NCBI RefSeq assembly: GCF_001591345.1
Contig: NZ_BCUS01000002.1
Span: 1 to 64,000 of the forward strand
Direction: 5' to 3'
Source of the DNA: Variovorax boronicumulans NBRC 103145
Lineage (GTDB): Bacteria; Pseudomonadota; Gammaproteobacteria; Burkholderiales; Burkholderiaceae_C
Length of the DNA: 64,000 bases
Within the stretch, counting starts at the first letter, position 1. Every line of letters begins with the position of its first letter. Below the pieces are notes generated by a model. The model did no database searches. It worked only from the letters and a program-made list of their open reading frames with translations, and was not told where the DNA came from. A program made the position numbers and the translations under genes. Positions 9,080 through 17,581 of the stretch are shown one piece after another.

Positions 9080-10324
9080 TCAGTTCAGCTTGATGTTGGA
9101 GCCTTCGAGCTTGGCCTGTCCGTTTGCGAGCGACTGCACATTGCTTTCTTTGACCTGCGTGTTGGTGAAGTCGACCGAACGACTGATGGTGTTGCCAACG
9201 ATCTTCAAACTGCCAATGCGGCCCTGTTGAAGCTCCAACGAATCGATGGCGTTGCCTTCGAGCAGTACCTGAGCGGCATTCAGCCGGCCGCTACGCAGCG
9301 ATGGGATCTTGTTGTTCCTGAACACGAGGCTTTGCGTCAGAACGGGTTGCGGACTCTTGTCGCCAGGTTCAAAACCACCTCCGATACCTGTGCGCTTGCC
9401 CGGACCGCCACCAAAAATATTGTTTTCGATAAGAAGGGTGTTGAAGGCCCCCGCGTATACGCTGCAAATGGCGTTGGCGTCGCCGTAGATCTGGCTGTCC
9501 TTGAGCACAAAGTTGCGTGCGCCTTCTTTCACAGAAATTTTCAACGTGCCACCCCTTACTCTTTCTATCACTACATCCTCTTTGACTGTGGCGTTGAAGA
9601 GATCGAGATTTTCCAGCACGGTGTCGCGAATGGTGAGTGACTGCACAAGCGTTCCGCCTCCTGCCATCCGAAAGAGTCCGCGAAGCTTGCAGTTTTCGAT
9701 CGTGACATGTGATCCACCATATTTCCTTGATGGTTCGCAGATCACGTCTTCCAGTACGCAACCCTGAAGACCAAGCTTGGCGTCTCCATCCAAGTTAAAC
9801 CACTTGGCGTTGCAGTTGATGAACAGAGCTTCTCCGTGTGTCCCCACGGCACCCCAGTGATTCTTGTCGCTGCTGGTCCCGCGGAAGTCGCAGGATTCAA
9901 AAACTGTGTTTTTGCTATGCCTCTCGCCATACATCACTGACTGGCCGATCCAGGCGCAGCGCAAGAATCGGACATCGAGTGTGTCGCCCCAACTCAGCAC
10001 GCCAGAAAAATTGCAATCAGTAAAGGTGACATTGACGCAGGCACTAAGGCTAATCTCGTATCCGCCGACAAAGTCGCAGCTTACGAAATTGATATTGCGC
10101 CATTCAACATCCTCAAAATTTTCACCACTGAACAAGGCTCCTTCAATCCTCAAAAGAGAGTCGCTTGTCTCTTTGCGACGTAGCTCGGGATCCTCGAGAT
10201 AGGAAAATGGCTTTCCAAAGCTTGTGATTTTTGGTTTGGTCGTCATGCTGTGTCCTGATATGGAAAGTAGCGCAGATGCCCATCCCAGTGGAAGTGCGAT
10301 GAGGAGATTGCGACGGGTCGCCAT
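9080..10324 (-). CDS. exported right-handed beta-helix / pentapeptide-like repeat protein
   Basis: A 414-residue protein with an N-terminal signal (MATRRNLLIALPLGWASALL, cleavage near residue 25; the twin-Arg is weak). The rest has short beta-strand repeats with regularly spaced F/L, C and N positions, such as NFVSCDFVGGYEISLSACVNVTFTDCNFSG written in segments, DVRFLRCAWIG and TVFESCDFRG, typical of a pentapeptide or parallel beta-helix solenoid. It has no catalytic motif I can recognise. It starts nine bases after the metallophosphoesterase stop and is probably co-translated with it. Local GC is lower than in neighbouring genes. Its role is unknown; a surface or substrate-binding partner of the phosphoesterase is one guess. 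Confidence 0.7.
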   Translation of the reverse strand: MATRRNLLIALPLGWASALLSISGHSMTTKPKITSFGKPFSYLEDPELRRKETSDSLLRIEGALFSGENFEDVEWRNINFVSCDFVGGYEISLSACVNVTFTDCNFSGVLSWGDTLDVRFLRCAWIGQSVMYGERHSKNTVFESCDFRGTSSDKNHWGAVGTHGEALFINCNAKWFNLDGDAKLGLQGCVLEDVICEPSRKYGGSHVTIENCKLRGLFRMAGGGTLVQSLTIRDTVLENLDLFNATVKEDVVIERVRGGTLKISVKEGARNFVLKDSQIYGDANAICSVYAGAFNTLLIENNIFGGGPGKRTGIGGGFEPGDKSPQPVLTQSLVFRNNKIPSLRSGRLNAAQVLLEGNAIDSLELQQGRIGSLKIVGNTISRSVDFTNTQVKESNVQSLANGQAKLEGSNIKLN

Positions 10325-10333
10325 GGCTGAGCC

Positions 10334-13300
10334 TCAGCTGCCTTTTCGTTCTATGGCTTGTTTGGAAGGGATGTACCCCTTGTCGAAATACATTGATGCG
10401 AGCCAGTCCCAATCGGGTACCTCCCCGCGCTCCTCGGGAGGGCGCAGAAAATTCCACGAGCGCCCACCAAAGCTGGCCGATCCCAGCCTCACGCTGAGCG
10501 GAAACATCCACGTGTCTGTGCAGTCGATGTCTTTGCTCCAATCGTGCTCGCCGACTTTGGGTTGCTTGAGCAGCACTTCGCAGAATCCTTGCGCCAGAGC
10601 TTCTCCGCCATTGGCATCGATGGCGCCGAGCAGGGTCTTCAAGTCTTCGGCTGTGAATTCGATCGATGGGCTCTTGGTGTCCGCGTGAAAGGTCGGCGTC
10701 AGGAGGTGCCATGTTGGGGGGCGGGGTTTTTCGAATTCATCGGTGCCGCCCTCGAACGCCCAAATCCGCATCCCCGCAATGCACTCCAGCTTCGCCATCG
10801 TGCGACTGAGCACCACCGGCACGCGTCCGCCCCCGGCACTCAGTTCGGCAGGTTCGAATTCCAGCGGCGTCTCTTTCGCCTTGTCTTTGTTCCGCTTCAT
10901 CACCGTCATGTAGTCCAGCGCCACACAAAGCCGAGGCACCTCGTTCAGCGGCGCGCCAGCGCTTCGGCTGGCGCGTTGCGTACTGACCTGTCTGATCACC
11001 CCGCTGGTCGGTTCCAGCAGTGAACCCGAGGGTGGTCGCAGGGTCCAGCCATCGAGTTCATGATCGAGGTTCTGCCGGCCAATGGGGCCGCCGCAGCTGC
11101 TGACGATGAAGCGCGTGTGTTGGCGCGCCGGTGCTTTCTGCTCGTTCTGAATTCCGGGGTCGACCGCACTCGTGACTTCGATGACCCGCCCCCCGCTGGC
11201 CGGCTGGCGCCACGCCACGGTGTATACGCCGCTGCGGTGGCTGTGACCGCTGAAGTGCCAGTCGACCATGGTCTCCGGCGTCACCGTGGGTGCGCCGTTG
11301 CGGTCAGTGGCATTGCCGCTGCCCTCGGTTCGAACGCAGCGCTCGAAGTACTTGTCCTGGTTGATCTCGCAGGTGCCGGTGTTCACGATGTTGAAGCCCG
11401 GCCGGCCTCCGGGCAGCAGCGTGTAGGTGTTGCTGGCGGGCCTGAAGCGCATGTCTTGCGGCTTGGCCGAATAGGCAATGGGCTCGTCGTAGTTGATGAT
11501 GGTGAAGTGGCTCGCAACCGTGAGGCTCGCGCCGGGGCTGGTGCGCTTGTGGCGTTGTGCCTGACCGAGCAATCGCAGCTGATTGGTGCTGAAGGATTGC
11601 GGTGCACGTGGCAGGATGCCTGCACCTTGCTTGTCGATGGACGTAAAGATCGCGCCCGTGACGATGTTCTTGAAGTTCTCGCCCTGGCCCCAACCCAACG
11701 CCGCAATCACCTGTGTGGCGGGGCCGCTCTCGTCAGGCTCGACGCCCAGAGCGATCAGCATGTCTTCCAGCGGAGTGAACAGCGTGTAGAACCAATCGTA
11801 GTTGTCCACCTTGTAGTTGTTTCCGGTGAGCGCCTGACCGTAGGTTGGACCGTAGGCCAGCGTGGTCTCGTAGATGGTCATGTTGTGGTCGGCCGAGATG
11901 CCTTCGTTGGGCATGTTGGCGCTCCACTTGCTGGCGCCGTCGAAGTCAAGGTAGGACGTCTCCAGGTCCTTGATGTCGAGGTTCTTGTTCTTGTTGACCA
12001 GCCTGCGCCCGACCTCGGCCTTGAGGCCGATGGTGCTGACCTGGTGCGTGCCGCCTCGCGGGGTGCTCACGGTCCGGGTCGCGGTGAAGGGGCGATCGCG
12101 CCCATAGCTGTCGCCCAGCGCGTCGGTGGTGTCTTCCATGACGCCCATGGAGGCAGCCCATTCGTTCAGGCGCGGGCTGATGCCGTAGGGCACCGAATAC
12201 GCCTCGTGATTGCCGCTGGTCATGAACACGGGCAGCAGCAGCTCGTTGTAGGCGTAGCGCACGAGGCTGAAGGCCAGCATGTCGTCCTGCCCGCGGGGGT
12301 ACAGGCCAGGTGTGTTGACATTGTTGAGCACGTTGAACTTTTTCCATTGCTCACCAATGCCATCAGGGACTTGGGCGGGATCGATGTTGCGATTGAAGTC
12401 GATCAGGTCACCGGTCAGCAGCAGGGCCGTGTCCGGCTTCTTGCCGGCACCGATCTTGTCGAAGAGTTCCTTGAGCGCATTGAAGCTGTTGCACACGCGT
12501 GAGCCCACCGGAAGGCTTGTGTACTGCGCGTCTTCGATGACGCGCGCGGGCGACTTGGCCAGCGCGTTGTGTCGCACGTTGATGTGCACATCGCTCAGGT
12601 GCCCGAGATTGAGCGGTTCGTTGCCGGCCAGCTTGATGACTGGGTGCCAGGCGGCCAGGCGCTCGGCGCTGTTCGTGATCAGGGTGCGGGCCTTCTGCGC
12701 GGTCTGAGGGACGTCGTATTCGAGCAGGCAGGTTTCCTTGCCCTGGCGCGCGCTCGTGGCATTGGCCGCCTGATGCCGGTAGCGAAGGTCTTCGACCTGG
12801 GCGATGAGGAAGGATTCGACCAGCAGATCCTGCGAGTGCACCGTGCTGGCAGCGCAGAGCGTGGGCAGGTTCTCCTTTTGCTGTTGGGTGGGTTCGACCA
12901 TCCATGCAAAGCTCTTGAAGCTGCCGGACTCCGGCTGCACGCTCAGCGTGGCCAGGTCAAGCTCGACCTCATACACATAGCCTCCCGCGAAGCCCGATTC
13001 GGTGTACGCCTTGACTGCCTGTGGGCTGAGGGTGGCGAACACCTCGCCTTTCTGGTTGTAGATGAGCGCGCCTGCATCGAACCTTGCGACTCGCCAGACT
13101 TTGATGGCACTCTTGGCCGTGGCGCAGTCTTTGCCGTCACCGGTGAGTTCGCCGGACTGGATGTCGGCGTCGGGCTTGGGACCTTTCATCCCGACGAGGC
13201 GCAGGTGCCGTGCCACCGTGGCGGCAGCGATTTTCTCGCTGTCGCCGTCCATGGGGATGACCTGAGAGCGCTTGTCCTGCGTGTCCCGGGCTCCGTTGTT

Positions 13301-13465
13301 GTTGGCGACGCCGAGCGATGCGGTGGCGATGAAGAGGCTGCATTTTTTCTGGCCAGGGCCAATCAGCAGCGGGGCTCCCAGGCTCGGATACAGAATCACT
13401 GCCACCTTTTGCGCCGGGTCGCTGCAATCGCACACCGAAGTGCCTGTGTTGGGTTCGTTGGTCAT
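10334..13465 (-). CDS. large calcineurin-like metallophosphoesterase
   Basis: A 1043-residue protein with a complete dinuclear metallophosphoesterase site: LSDVH (Asp292, His294), TGDLID (Asp353), GNHE (Asn419, His420), an ASHF His near 653 and GHSH at 740-743. About 280 residues precede the catalytic core and about 300 follow it, with no recognised domain in either flank, and a 220-residue insertion separates GNHE from the later His ligands. No convincing Sec signal is visible at the start MTNEPNTGTS, so the location is unclear although the partner gene is exported. Substrate unknown; nucleotides, phosphodiesters or phospholipids are all possible. It forms a two-gene unit with the beta-helix gene. 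Confidence 0.85.
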   Translation of the reverse strand: MTNEPNTGTSVCDCSDPAQKVAVILYPSLGAPLLIGPGQKKCSLFIATASLGVANNNGARDTQDKRSQVIPMDGDSEKIAAATVARHLRLVGMKGPKPDADIQSGELTGDGKDCATAKSAIKVWRVARFDAGALIYNQKGEVFATLSPQAVKAYTESGFAGGYVYEVELDLATLSVQPESGSFKSFAWMVEPTQQQKENLPTLCAASTVHSQDLLVESFLIAQVEDLRYRHQAANATSARQGKETCLLEYDVPQTAQKARTLITNSAERLAAWHPVIKLAGNEPLNLGHLSDVHINVRHNALAKSPARVIEDAQYTSLPVGSRVCNSFNALKELFDKIGAGKKPDTALLLTGDLIDFNRNIDPAQVPDGIGEQWKKFNVLNNVNTPGLYPRGQDDMLAFSLVRYAYNELLLPVFMTSGNHEAYSVPYGISPRLNEWAASMGVMEDTTDALGDSYGRDRPFTATRTVSTPRGGTHQVSTIGLKAEVGRRLVNKNKNLDIKDLETSYLDFDGASKWSANMPNEGISADHNMTIYETTLAYGPTYGQALTGNNYKVDNYDWFYTLFTPLEDMLIALGVEPDESGPATQVIAALGWGQGENFKNIVTGAIFTSIDKQGAGILPRAPQSFSTNQLRLLGQAQRHKRTSPGASLTVASHFTIINYDEPIAYSAKPQDMRFRPASNTYTLLPGGRPGFNIVNTGTCEINQDKYFERCVRTEGSGNATDRNGAPTVTPETMVDWHFSGHSHRSGVYTVAWRQPASGGRVIEVTSAVDPGIQNEQKAPARQHTRFIVSSCGGPIGRQNLDHELDGWTLRPPSGSLLEPTSGVIRQVSTQRASRSAGAPLNEVPRLCVALDYMTVMKRNKDKAKETPLEFEPAELSAGGGRVPVVLSRTMAKLECIAGMRIWAFEGGTDEFEKPRPPTWHLLTPTFHADTKSPSIEFTAEDLKTLLGAIDANGGEALAQGFCEVLLKQPKVGEHDWSKDIDCTDTWMFPLSVRLGSASFGGRSWNFLRPPEERGEVPDWDWLASMYFDKGYIPSKQAIERKGS

Positions 13466-13936
13466 GGACTACCGCGTTCTGGGACCATGCGCTGAAGCGT
13501 TGGCCGGTGAGGAGTGGGGTGAGAGGGACATTCGGGCCCGCGCGTCGCGAAGCCATGACGAACACTGATTTGCGGTCGCATGCCCAGGCTTCGCCTTCGG
13601 CGATCACTGCGTTGATCTGATGGGGATGGGAGCCACCCAGCGTGATCCGGGATTCGGCGTCTTGAGCCGAATCTCATGTGCAAACAGCTGGCTGAGTCCC
13701 TCCTGGTTCGCCAGCCGCACAAGTTCAAGCAGGCGTTGTCTCAGGACAAGGGGGATCGAGGGGGCAATGGAAAGTGGGCGCGGCATCGACGTCTTCCGTG
13801 ACAAGCCAAGAGGTCGAAGTAGTCTGCGGGGATGCCGTCGCATGCACTGCGAACAATCGTCACCCGAAGCGGGCGTGCCTTAGAAAATTGCGATGAGCGT
13901 GGAAAAGTGGGGTGCTCATCGCGGCGGCGCGTGACG
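13466..13936. other. 471 bp gap with no clear gene
   Basis: This stretch separates the metallophosphoesterase start from the stop of the next LysR gene. It must hold the promoter of the phosphoesterase operon. Apart from one weak small reading frame (13604-13786) I see no coding signature, no IS ends and no clear hairpin. Confidence 0.5.
13604..13786 (-). CDS. doubtful 60-residue hypothetical protein
   Basis: A small frame starting MPRPLSIAPSIPLVLRQRL and containing a short amphipathic helix (RQRLLELVRLANQEG). It may be a gene remnant; no family was recognised and no good ribosome binding site stands out. It is kept only because it is the best candidate in the gap. Confidence 0.2.
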   Translation of the reverse strand: MPRPLSIAPSIPLVLRQRLLELVRLANQEGLSQLFAHEIRLKTPNPGSRWVAPIPIRSTQ

Positions 13937-14833
13937 CTAGCCGGCCTGCGCCACCTCGAAGATGTCCCGCAGCCACCTCGTGAACACCCGCACGCGCGAC
14001 GACAACTGCCGGTTCTGCGGATACAGCACCGAGACCGGCATCGGCGGCGGCGCGAAGCCCGGAAGCACCGCCTGCAGGCGGCCATCGGCCAGCTCGGCCG
14101 CCACGCGGTAGTGCGGCACCTGCACGAGCCCGAGGCCCACGACGGCGGCGCCCGTGTACAGGTCGGCGCCGGTCACCGACACGGTGGCGGCCAGTTGCAC
14201 GGGGCGCACCTGACCGTCGACCGTGAACTCGAGCGGCAGTGCCTTGCCCGTGCTGCTCGACACGTAGTGCACCGCGCGGTGCGAAGCCAGCGCGGCCAGG
14301 TCGACGGGCTCGCCGTGCGCCGTGAGGTAGCCGGGGCTCGCCACCGTCACCTGCGGCAGCAGCGCCACGCGCTGCGCGACCAGCGAGGAGTCCTGCAGCG
14401 GGCCGGCGCGCAGCACGCAGTCCACGCCTTCGCGCACCAAGTCGACCAGCCGGTCGTCCTCGCCGATGTGCAGCTGCAGGCCCGGATGGCGGGCGAGGAA
14501 AGCGGGCAGCGCCGGCACCACGAAGTGCCGCGCCAGCGTGCCCTGCAGGTTCACGCGCAACAGGCCCTGCGGCGCCGCATGGGTGAACGCGCCCTCGGCC
14601 TCTTCCACGTCCGCCAGCAGCCGCACGCAGCGCTGGTAGTGGGCCTCGCCGTCCTGCGTGAGGCGCACGGTGCGCGTGGTGCGCTCGAGCAGCCGGGCGC
14701 CCAGGCGCGATTCGAGCCGCTGGATCAGCGTGGTGAGGGTGGCGCGCGGAATCTGCAGGTCGTCCGAGGCCTGCGTGAAGCTCTGGCGCTCGGCGATGCG
14801 CACGAAGGCCTGCATTTCCTGAAAGCGGTCCAT
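13937..14833 (-). CDS. LysR-family transcriptional regulator (AaeR/DsdC-like CrgA type)
   Basis: A 298-residue LysR regulator starting MDRFQEMQAFVRIAERQSF. The helix-turn-helix covers FTQASDDLQIPRATLTTLIQRLESRLGARL in segments to residue 50, followed by LLERTTRTVRLTQDG. The effector domain opens with LLRVNLQGTLARHFVVPALPAF. The N-terminal pattern (MDRF..M..F..V) is that of the CrgA-like LysR subgroup, whose members often sit divergent from a dehydrogenase. Here it is divergent from an SDR gene across a 126 base AT-rich region, and that operon is its probable target. Confidence 0.93.
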   Translation of the reverse strand: MDRFQEMQAFVRIAERQSFTQASDDLQIPRATLTTLIQRLESRLGARLLERTTRTVRLTQDGEAHYQRCVRLLADVEEAEGAFTHAAPQGLLRVNLQGTLARHFVVPALPAFLARHPGLQLHIGEDDRLVDLVREGVDCVLRAGPLQDSSLVAQRVALLPQVTVASPGYLTAHGEPVDLAALASHRAVHYVSSSTGKALPLEFTVDGQVRPVQLAATVSVTGADLYTGAAVVGLGLVQVPHYRVAAELADGRLQAVLPGFAPPPMPVSVLYPQNRQLSSRVRVFTRWLRDIFEVAQAG

Positions 14834-14959
14834 GGGGTCGCCCTTCGCGCCTATTGTTTAAGTAAATGGAATTTTATTGACGAATTGGTGCTGATTATCT
14901 TTTGGGTGGAATGGCCGACCATTCGCTTCATCCACTCACCACTCCCTAGGAATCGCGCC
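14834..14959. promoter_or_regulatory. divergent LysR/SDR promoter region
   Basis: The 126 bases between the two divergent starts are much more AT-rich than their surroundings, with ATTGTTTAAGTAAATGGAAT near 14852-14871 and a TTGACG hexamer at 14877-14882. A T-N11-A LysR-type site is likely here, but I cannot define one uniquely. Confidence 0.5.
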
Positions 14960-15718
14960 ATGAACACCGCCGCCACTTCAGCTTCGCTGCCCACCCGCGT
15001 CGCCCTCGTCACCGGCGCCTCGCGCGGCATCGGCGCCGCCATCGCCCGCCGGCTCGCCGCTGACGGGTTCGCCGTCGCCGTCAACTACGCCGCGGGCGCC
15101 GCGCCGGCCGAAGCGCTGGTCGCCGAGCTGAAGGCCACGGGCGCCCGCGCCCTCGCGGTGCAGGCCGACGTGGCGAACGCCGAAGCGGTGCGCGCGATGT
15201 TCGACACCGTCGAAGCGCAGCTCGGCCCGGTCGACGTGCTGGTCAACAACGCCGGCGTGCTCCAGACCGCGCCGCTGGCCGCGCACAGCGACGCGCTCTA
15301 CGACCACACCTTCGACATCAACGTGCGCGGCACCTTCAACACCCTGCGCGAGGCCGCGACCCGGCTCGCCGAGGGCGGGCGCATCGTCAACTTCTCGAGC
15401 ACCACGCTCGCGCTGCACATGCCCGGCTACGCGATCTACAACGCCACCAAGGCGGCGGTCGAGGCCTTCACGCACGTCTTCGCCAAGGAGCTGCGCGGCC
15501 GGCGCATCACGGTGAACGCCGTGGCGCCGGGGCCGGTCGCGACCTCGCTGTTCCTGGACGGCAAGACCGACGAGCAGATCCAGGCCTTCGCACAGATGCC
15601 GCCGCTGCAGCGCCTGGGCCAGCCGGAAGACATCGCCTCGGTGGTGTCGTTCCTGGCGGGGCCGGACGCGGGATGGGTCAACGGGCAGGTGCTGCGGGCC
15701 AACGGCGGCGTGGCCTGA
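14960..15718 (+). CDS. short-chain dehydrogenase/reductase (SDR), 3-oxoacyl reductase-like
   Basis: A 252-residue classical SDR. The start at MNTAATSASLPTRVALVTG is the first ATG after the regulatory region. The cofactor motif TGASRGIGAAIA (about 18-29) is followed by NYAAGA, which suits NADP(H). NNAGVL is at about 94, the catalytic Ser lies in NFSSTTL and the YxxxK site in GYAIYNATKAA (Tyr about 160, Lys about 164). The C-terminus ends in the usual WVNGQVLRANGG. Substrate unknown. It heads a rightward run with a DUF1097-like membrane protein and a second SDR. Confidence 0.92.
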   Translation: MNTAATSASLPTRVALVTGASRGIGAAIARRLAADGFAVAVNYAAGAAPAEALVAELKATGARALAVQADVANAEAVRAMFDTVEAQLGPVDVLVNNAGVLQTAPLAAHSDALYDHTFDINVRGTFNTLREAATRLAEGGRIVNFSSTTLALHMPGYAIYNATKAAVEAFTHVFAKELRGRRITVNAVAPGPVATSLFLDGKTDEQIQAFAQMPPLQRLGQPEDIASVVSFLAGPDAGWVNGQVLRANGGVA

Positions 15719-15754
15719 GCGGTGGCCTCTCACGACATCCACGGAGCACGCACC

Positions 15755-16255
15755 ATGCACTCGCCTTCACCCCACGCGGCCACCCCGCGTTTCTTCAGCC
15801 TCGCCTACACGGCGTTCACGGCCGCCGCGGCCGTGGTGGCCGCTGCCGCTTCGGCGATGGCGCTCGTGCTCGAACTGCCCGTGTGGGCGATGTTCGTCGG
15901 CTGGGTGGCGTTCTACACCCGCGGCGCGACCGCACGCGACGGCGTGTTCAACCTCGTCTGCGTGAGCCTGGGCCTGCTGATCGGCAAGGGCGCGGCGCTG
16001 GCCATCGCCGCGCTGGCCCCGATCGCGGGCGCCGCGGCGCTGCCGGTGGTGGTGCTGTTCGTGGCGCTCCTCGTGGTGTCGATGCGCAGCGTGCCGCGAC
16101 TGAACAACCTGCTGTGCTATTTCCTCGGGCTGATCGCGTTCTTCGCGGTCCACCAGCCCCCTTCGCTGTCGCTGTTCGCCACGCTGGCCGGCGCGGCGGC
16201 ACTCGGATCGATGGCGGCGTGGGTGGCGCACCTGCTGCAGCGCCGCGTGCGCTGA
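15755..16255 (+). CDS. DUF1097-like small membrane protein
   Basis: A 166-residue hydrophobic protein with about five predicted membrane helices. The start at 15755 (MHSPSPHAATPRFFSLAYTA) has GGAG ten bases upstream and is preferred to an ATG further left. The helix pattern and the WVAFYTRGA segment resemble DUF1097-type proteins, whose function is not established. It lies 36 bases after the first SDR gene and 50 before the second, so the three are probably one operon. Confidence 0.7.
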   Translation: MHSPSPHAATPRFFSLAYTAFTAAAAVVAAAASAMALVLELPVWAMFVGWVAFYTRGATARDGVFNLVCVSLGLLIGKGAALAIAALAPIAGAAALPVVVLFVALLVVSMRSVPRLNNLLCYFLGLIAFFAVHQPPSLSLFATLAGAAALGSMAAWVAHLLQRRVR

Positions 16256-16305
16256 CCGCCGGACTTTCCTTTCTTCCCTCTCACCTTCATTCAAGGGGTT
16301 CCCTC

Positions 16306-17199
16306 ATGCAATCCGTCATCCTCGTCACTGGCGCCGGCTCCGGCATCGGCAAGCTCAGCGCGCAGGCGCTCGCCGAAGCGGGCCACATCGTCTATGCCTC
16401 CATGCGCGACATCGCGGGCCGCAACAAGGCGCGCGCGGCCGAGCTGCGTGCGCTGGCCACGGCCCAGGGGCTTCAGCTGCATCCGCTCGAACTCGATGTG
16501 CTGTCGCAGGCCTCCGCCGATGCCGCCGCGGCGACCATCGTCCAGGCGCAGGGCCGCCTCGACGTGGTGATGCAGAACGCGGGCCATCTCGTGGTCGGGC
16601 CGACCGAGGCCTTCACGCCGGAAGACATCGCCCGGGTGTTCGACACCAACGTGCTCGGCGCCCAGCGCGTGAACCGCGCGGTGCTGCCGTACCTGCGCCA
16701 GCAGGAGTCGGGGCTGATGCTGTGGATCAGCAGCACGACCACCAAGGGCGGCTTTCCGCCGTTCATGGGCCCGTACGGCGCGGCCAAGGCGGCCATGGAT
16801 TCGCTGGCGGTGACGCTGGCCTACGAGATCGCGCGCTTCGGCATCGAGACCTCGATCGTCGTGCCGGGCGCATTCACCCGGGGCACCGATCACTTCCCGA
16901 GTGCGGGCAAGCCCTCCGATGCTGCCATTGCCGCCGCCTACGGCCGCTACGACGGCGTGATGGACCGCATCGGCGAGCGCCTGTCCGCTCTCACGCCCGA
17001 GCACGCCGACCCGCAGGCCGTGGCCGACGACATCGTGCGCATCGTGGGCCTGCCGGCCGGCACGCGGCCGATGCGTTCGCTGATCGACTTCGTGGGCGAC
17101 GGTGCGGCCGAGGTCTTCGAGGTGTCGGAGCGCGTGCGCATCGACTTCGCCCGGCGCATCGGCATGGGCGACCTGCTCGAGGCGAAGGTCCGGCGCTGA
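16306..17199 (+). CDS. SDR-family oxidoreductase
   Basis: A 297-residue short-chain dehydrogenase starting MQSVILVTGAGSGIGKLSA. The glycine motif TGAGSGIG occupies residues 8-15, the catalytic Ser lies in LWISSTTT and the YxxxK site in GPYGAAKAAMD. The C-terminal half is longer than in a minimal SDR and contains the substrate loop PGAFTRGTDHFPSAGK. It is preceded by AAGGGG about eight bases before the ATG. Sequence style is closest to SDRs annotated with retinol- or short-chain-alcohol-type names in proteobacteria, but the substrate cannot be assigned. Confidence 0.9.
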   Translation: MQSVILVTGAGSGIGKLSAQALAEAGHIVYASMRDIAGRNKARAAELRALATAQGLQLHPLELDVLSQASADAAAATIVQAQGRLDVVMQNAGHLVVGPTEAFTPEDIARVFDTNVLGAQRVNRAVLPYLRQQESGLMLWISSTTTKGGFPPFMGPYGAAKAAMDSLAVTLAYEIARFGIETSIVVPGAFTRGTDHFPSAGKPSDAAIAAAYGRYDGVMDRIGERLSALTPEHADPQAVADDIVRIVGLPAGTRPMRSLIDFVGDGAAEVFEVSERVRIDFARRIGMGDLLEAKVRR

Positions 17200-17247
17200 G
17201 CGGGGCGCTGCCAAGAAAGGCGGTGGATCTTCCTGTCCAATAGCGGC

Positions 17248-17472
17248 ATGGAACATTCACCGAACGACGTGACAGAGCGCCTGAACGACCTCGAGATCAA
17301 GTCGAGCTATGCCGAAGACCTGCTCGAGCAGCTGAACATGACGATCTACCGGCAACAGCAGCAGATCGACAGCCTGATCCTGCAGGTCGCGCAGCTGCGG
17401 CTGCAAAGCCAGAACGCAGGGCAGGACGGGGGCGCACGCAACCTGCGTGACGAGCTCCCTCCCCATTACTAA
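17248..17472 (+). CDS. slyX: SlyX family protein
   Basis: A 74-residue coiled-coil protein with the SlyX pattern: ERLNDLEIKSSYAEDLLEQLN, then Q-rich YRQQQQIDSLILQVAQLRLQ, ending in the conserved PPHY. The function of SlyX is not established; in enterobacteria it lies beside the PPIase gene slyD, which is not the case here. It is followed directly by a copy of the dispersed intergenic repeat. Confidence 0.9.
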   Translation: MEHSPNDVTERLNDLEIKSSYAEDLLEQLNMTIYRQQQQIDSLILQVAQLRLQSQNAGQDGGARNLRDELPPHY

Positions 17473-17477
17473 TCACT

Positions 17478-17576
17478 CCCCCAGGCTTCGCGCACTTCGT
17501 GTCGCTTCGCCAACCCCCTCGCCGGGGGGCAACACCGGTGGCCCGGCAAAGCCGGTTCCACGGTGTTTCACGAAGG
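17478..17576 (+). repeat. dispersed intergenic repeat, copy 1
   Basis: A 99 bp sequence beginning CCCCCAGGCT and ending TTTCACGAAGG. It matches a second copy at 33463-33559 at about 90 percent of positions, in the same orientation. It holds two internal stems, CCCCCTCGCCGGGGGG-like and CCGGT...ACCGG-like. It lies between the stops of slyX and the convergent hemolysin III gene. Confidence 0.9.
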
Positions 17577-17581
17577 ATCGG

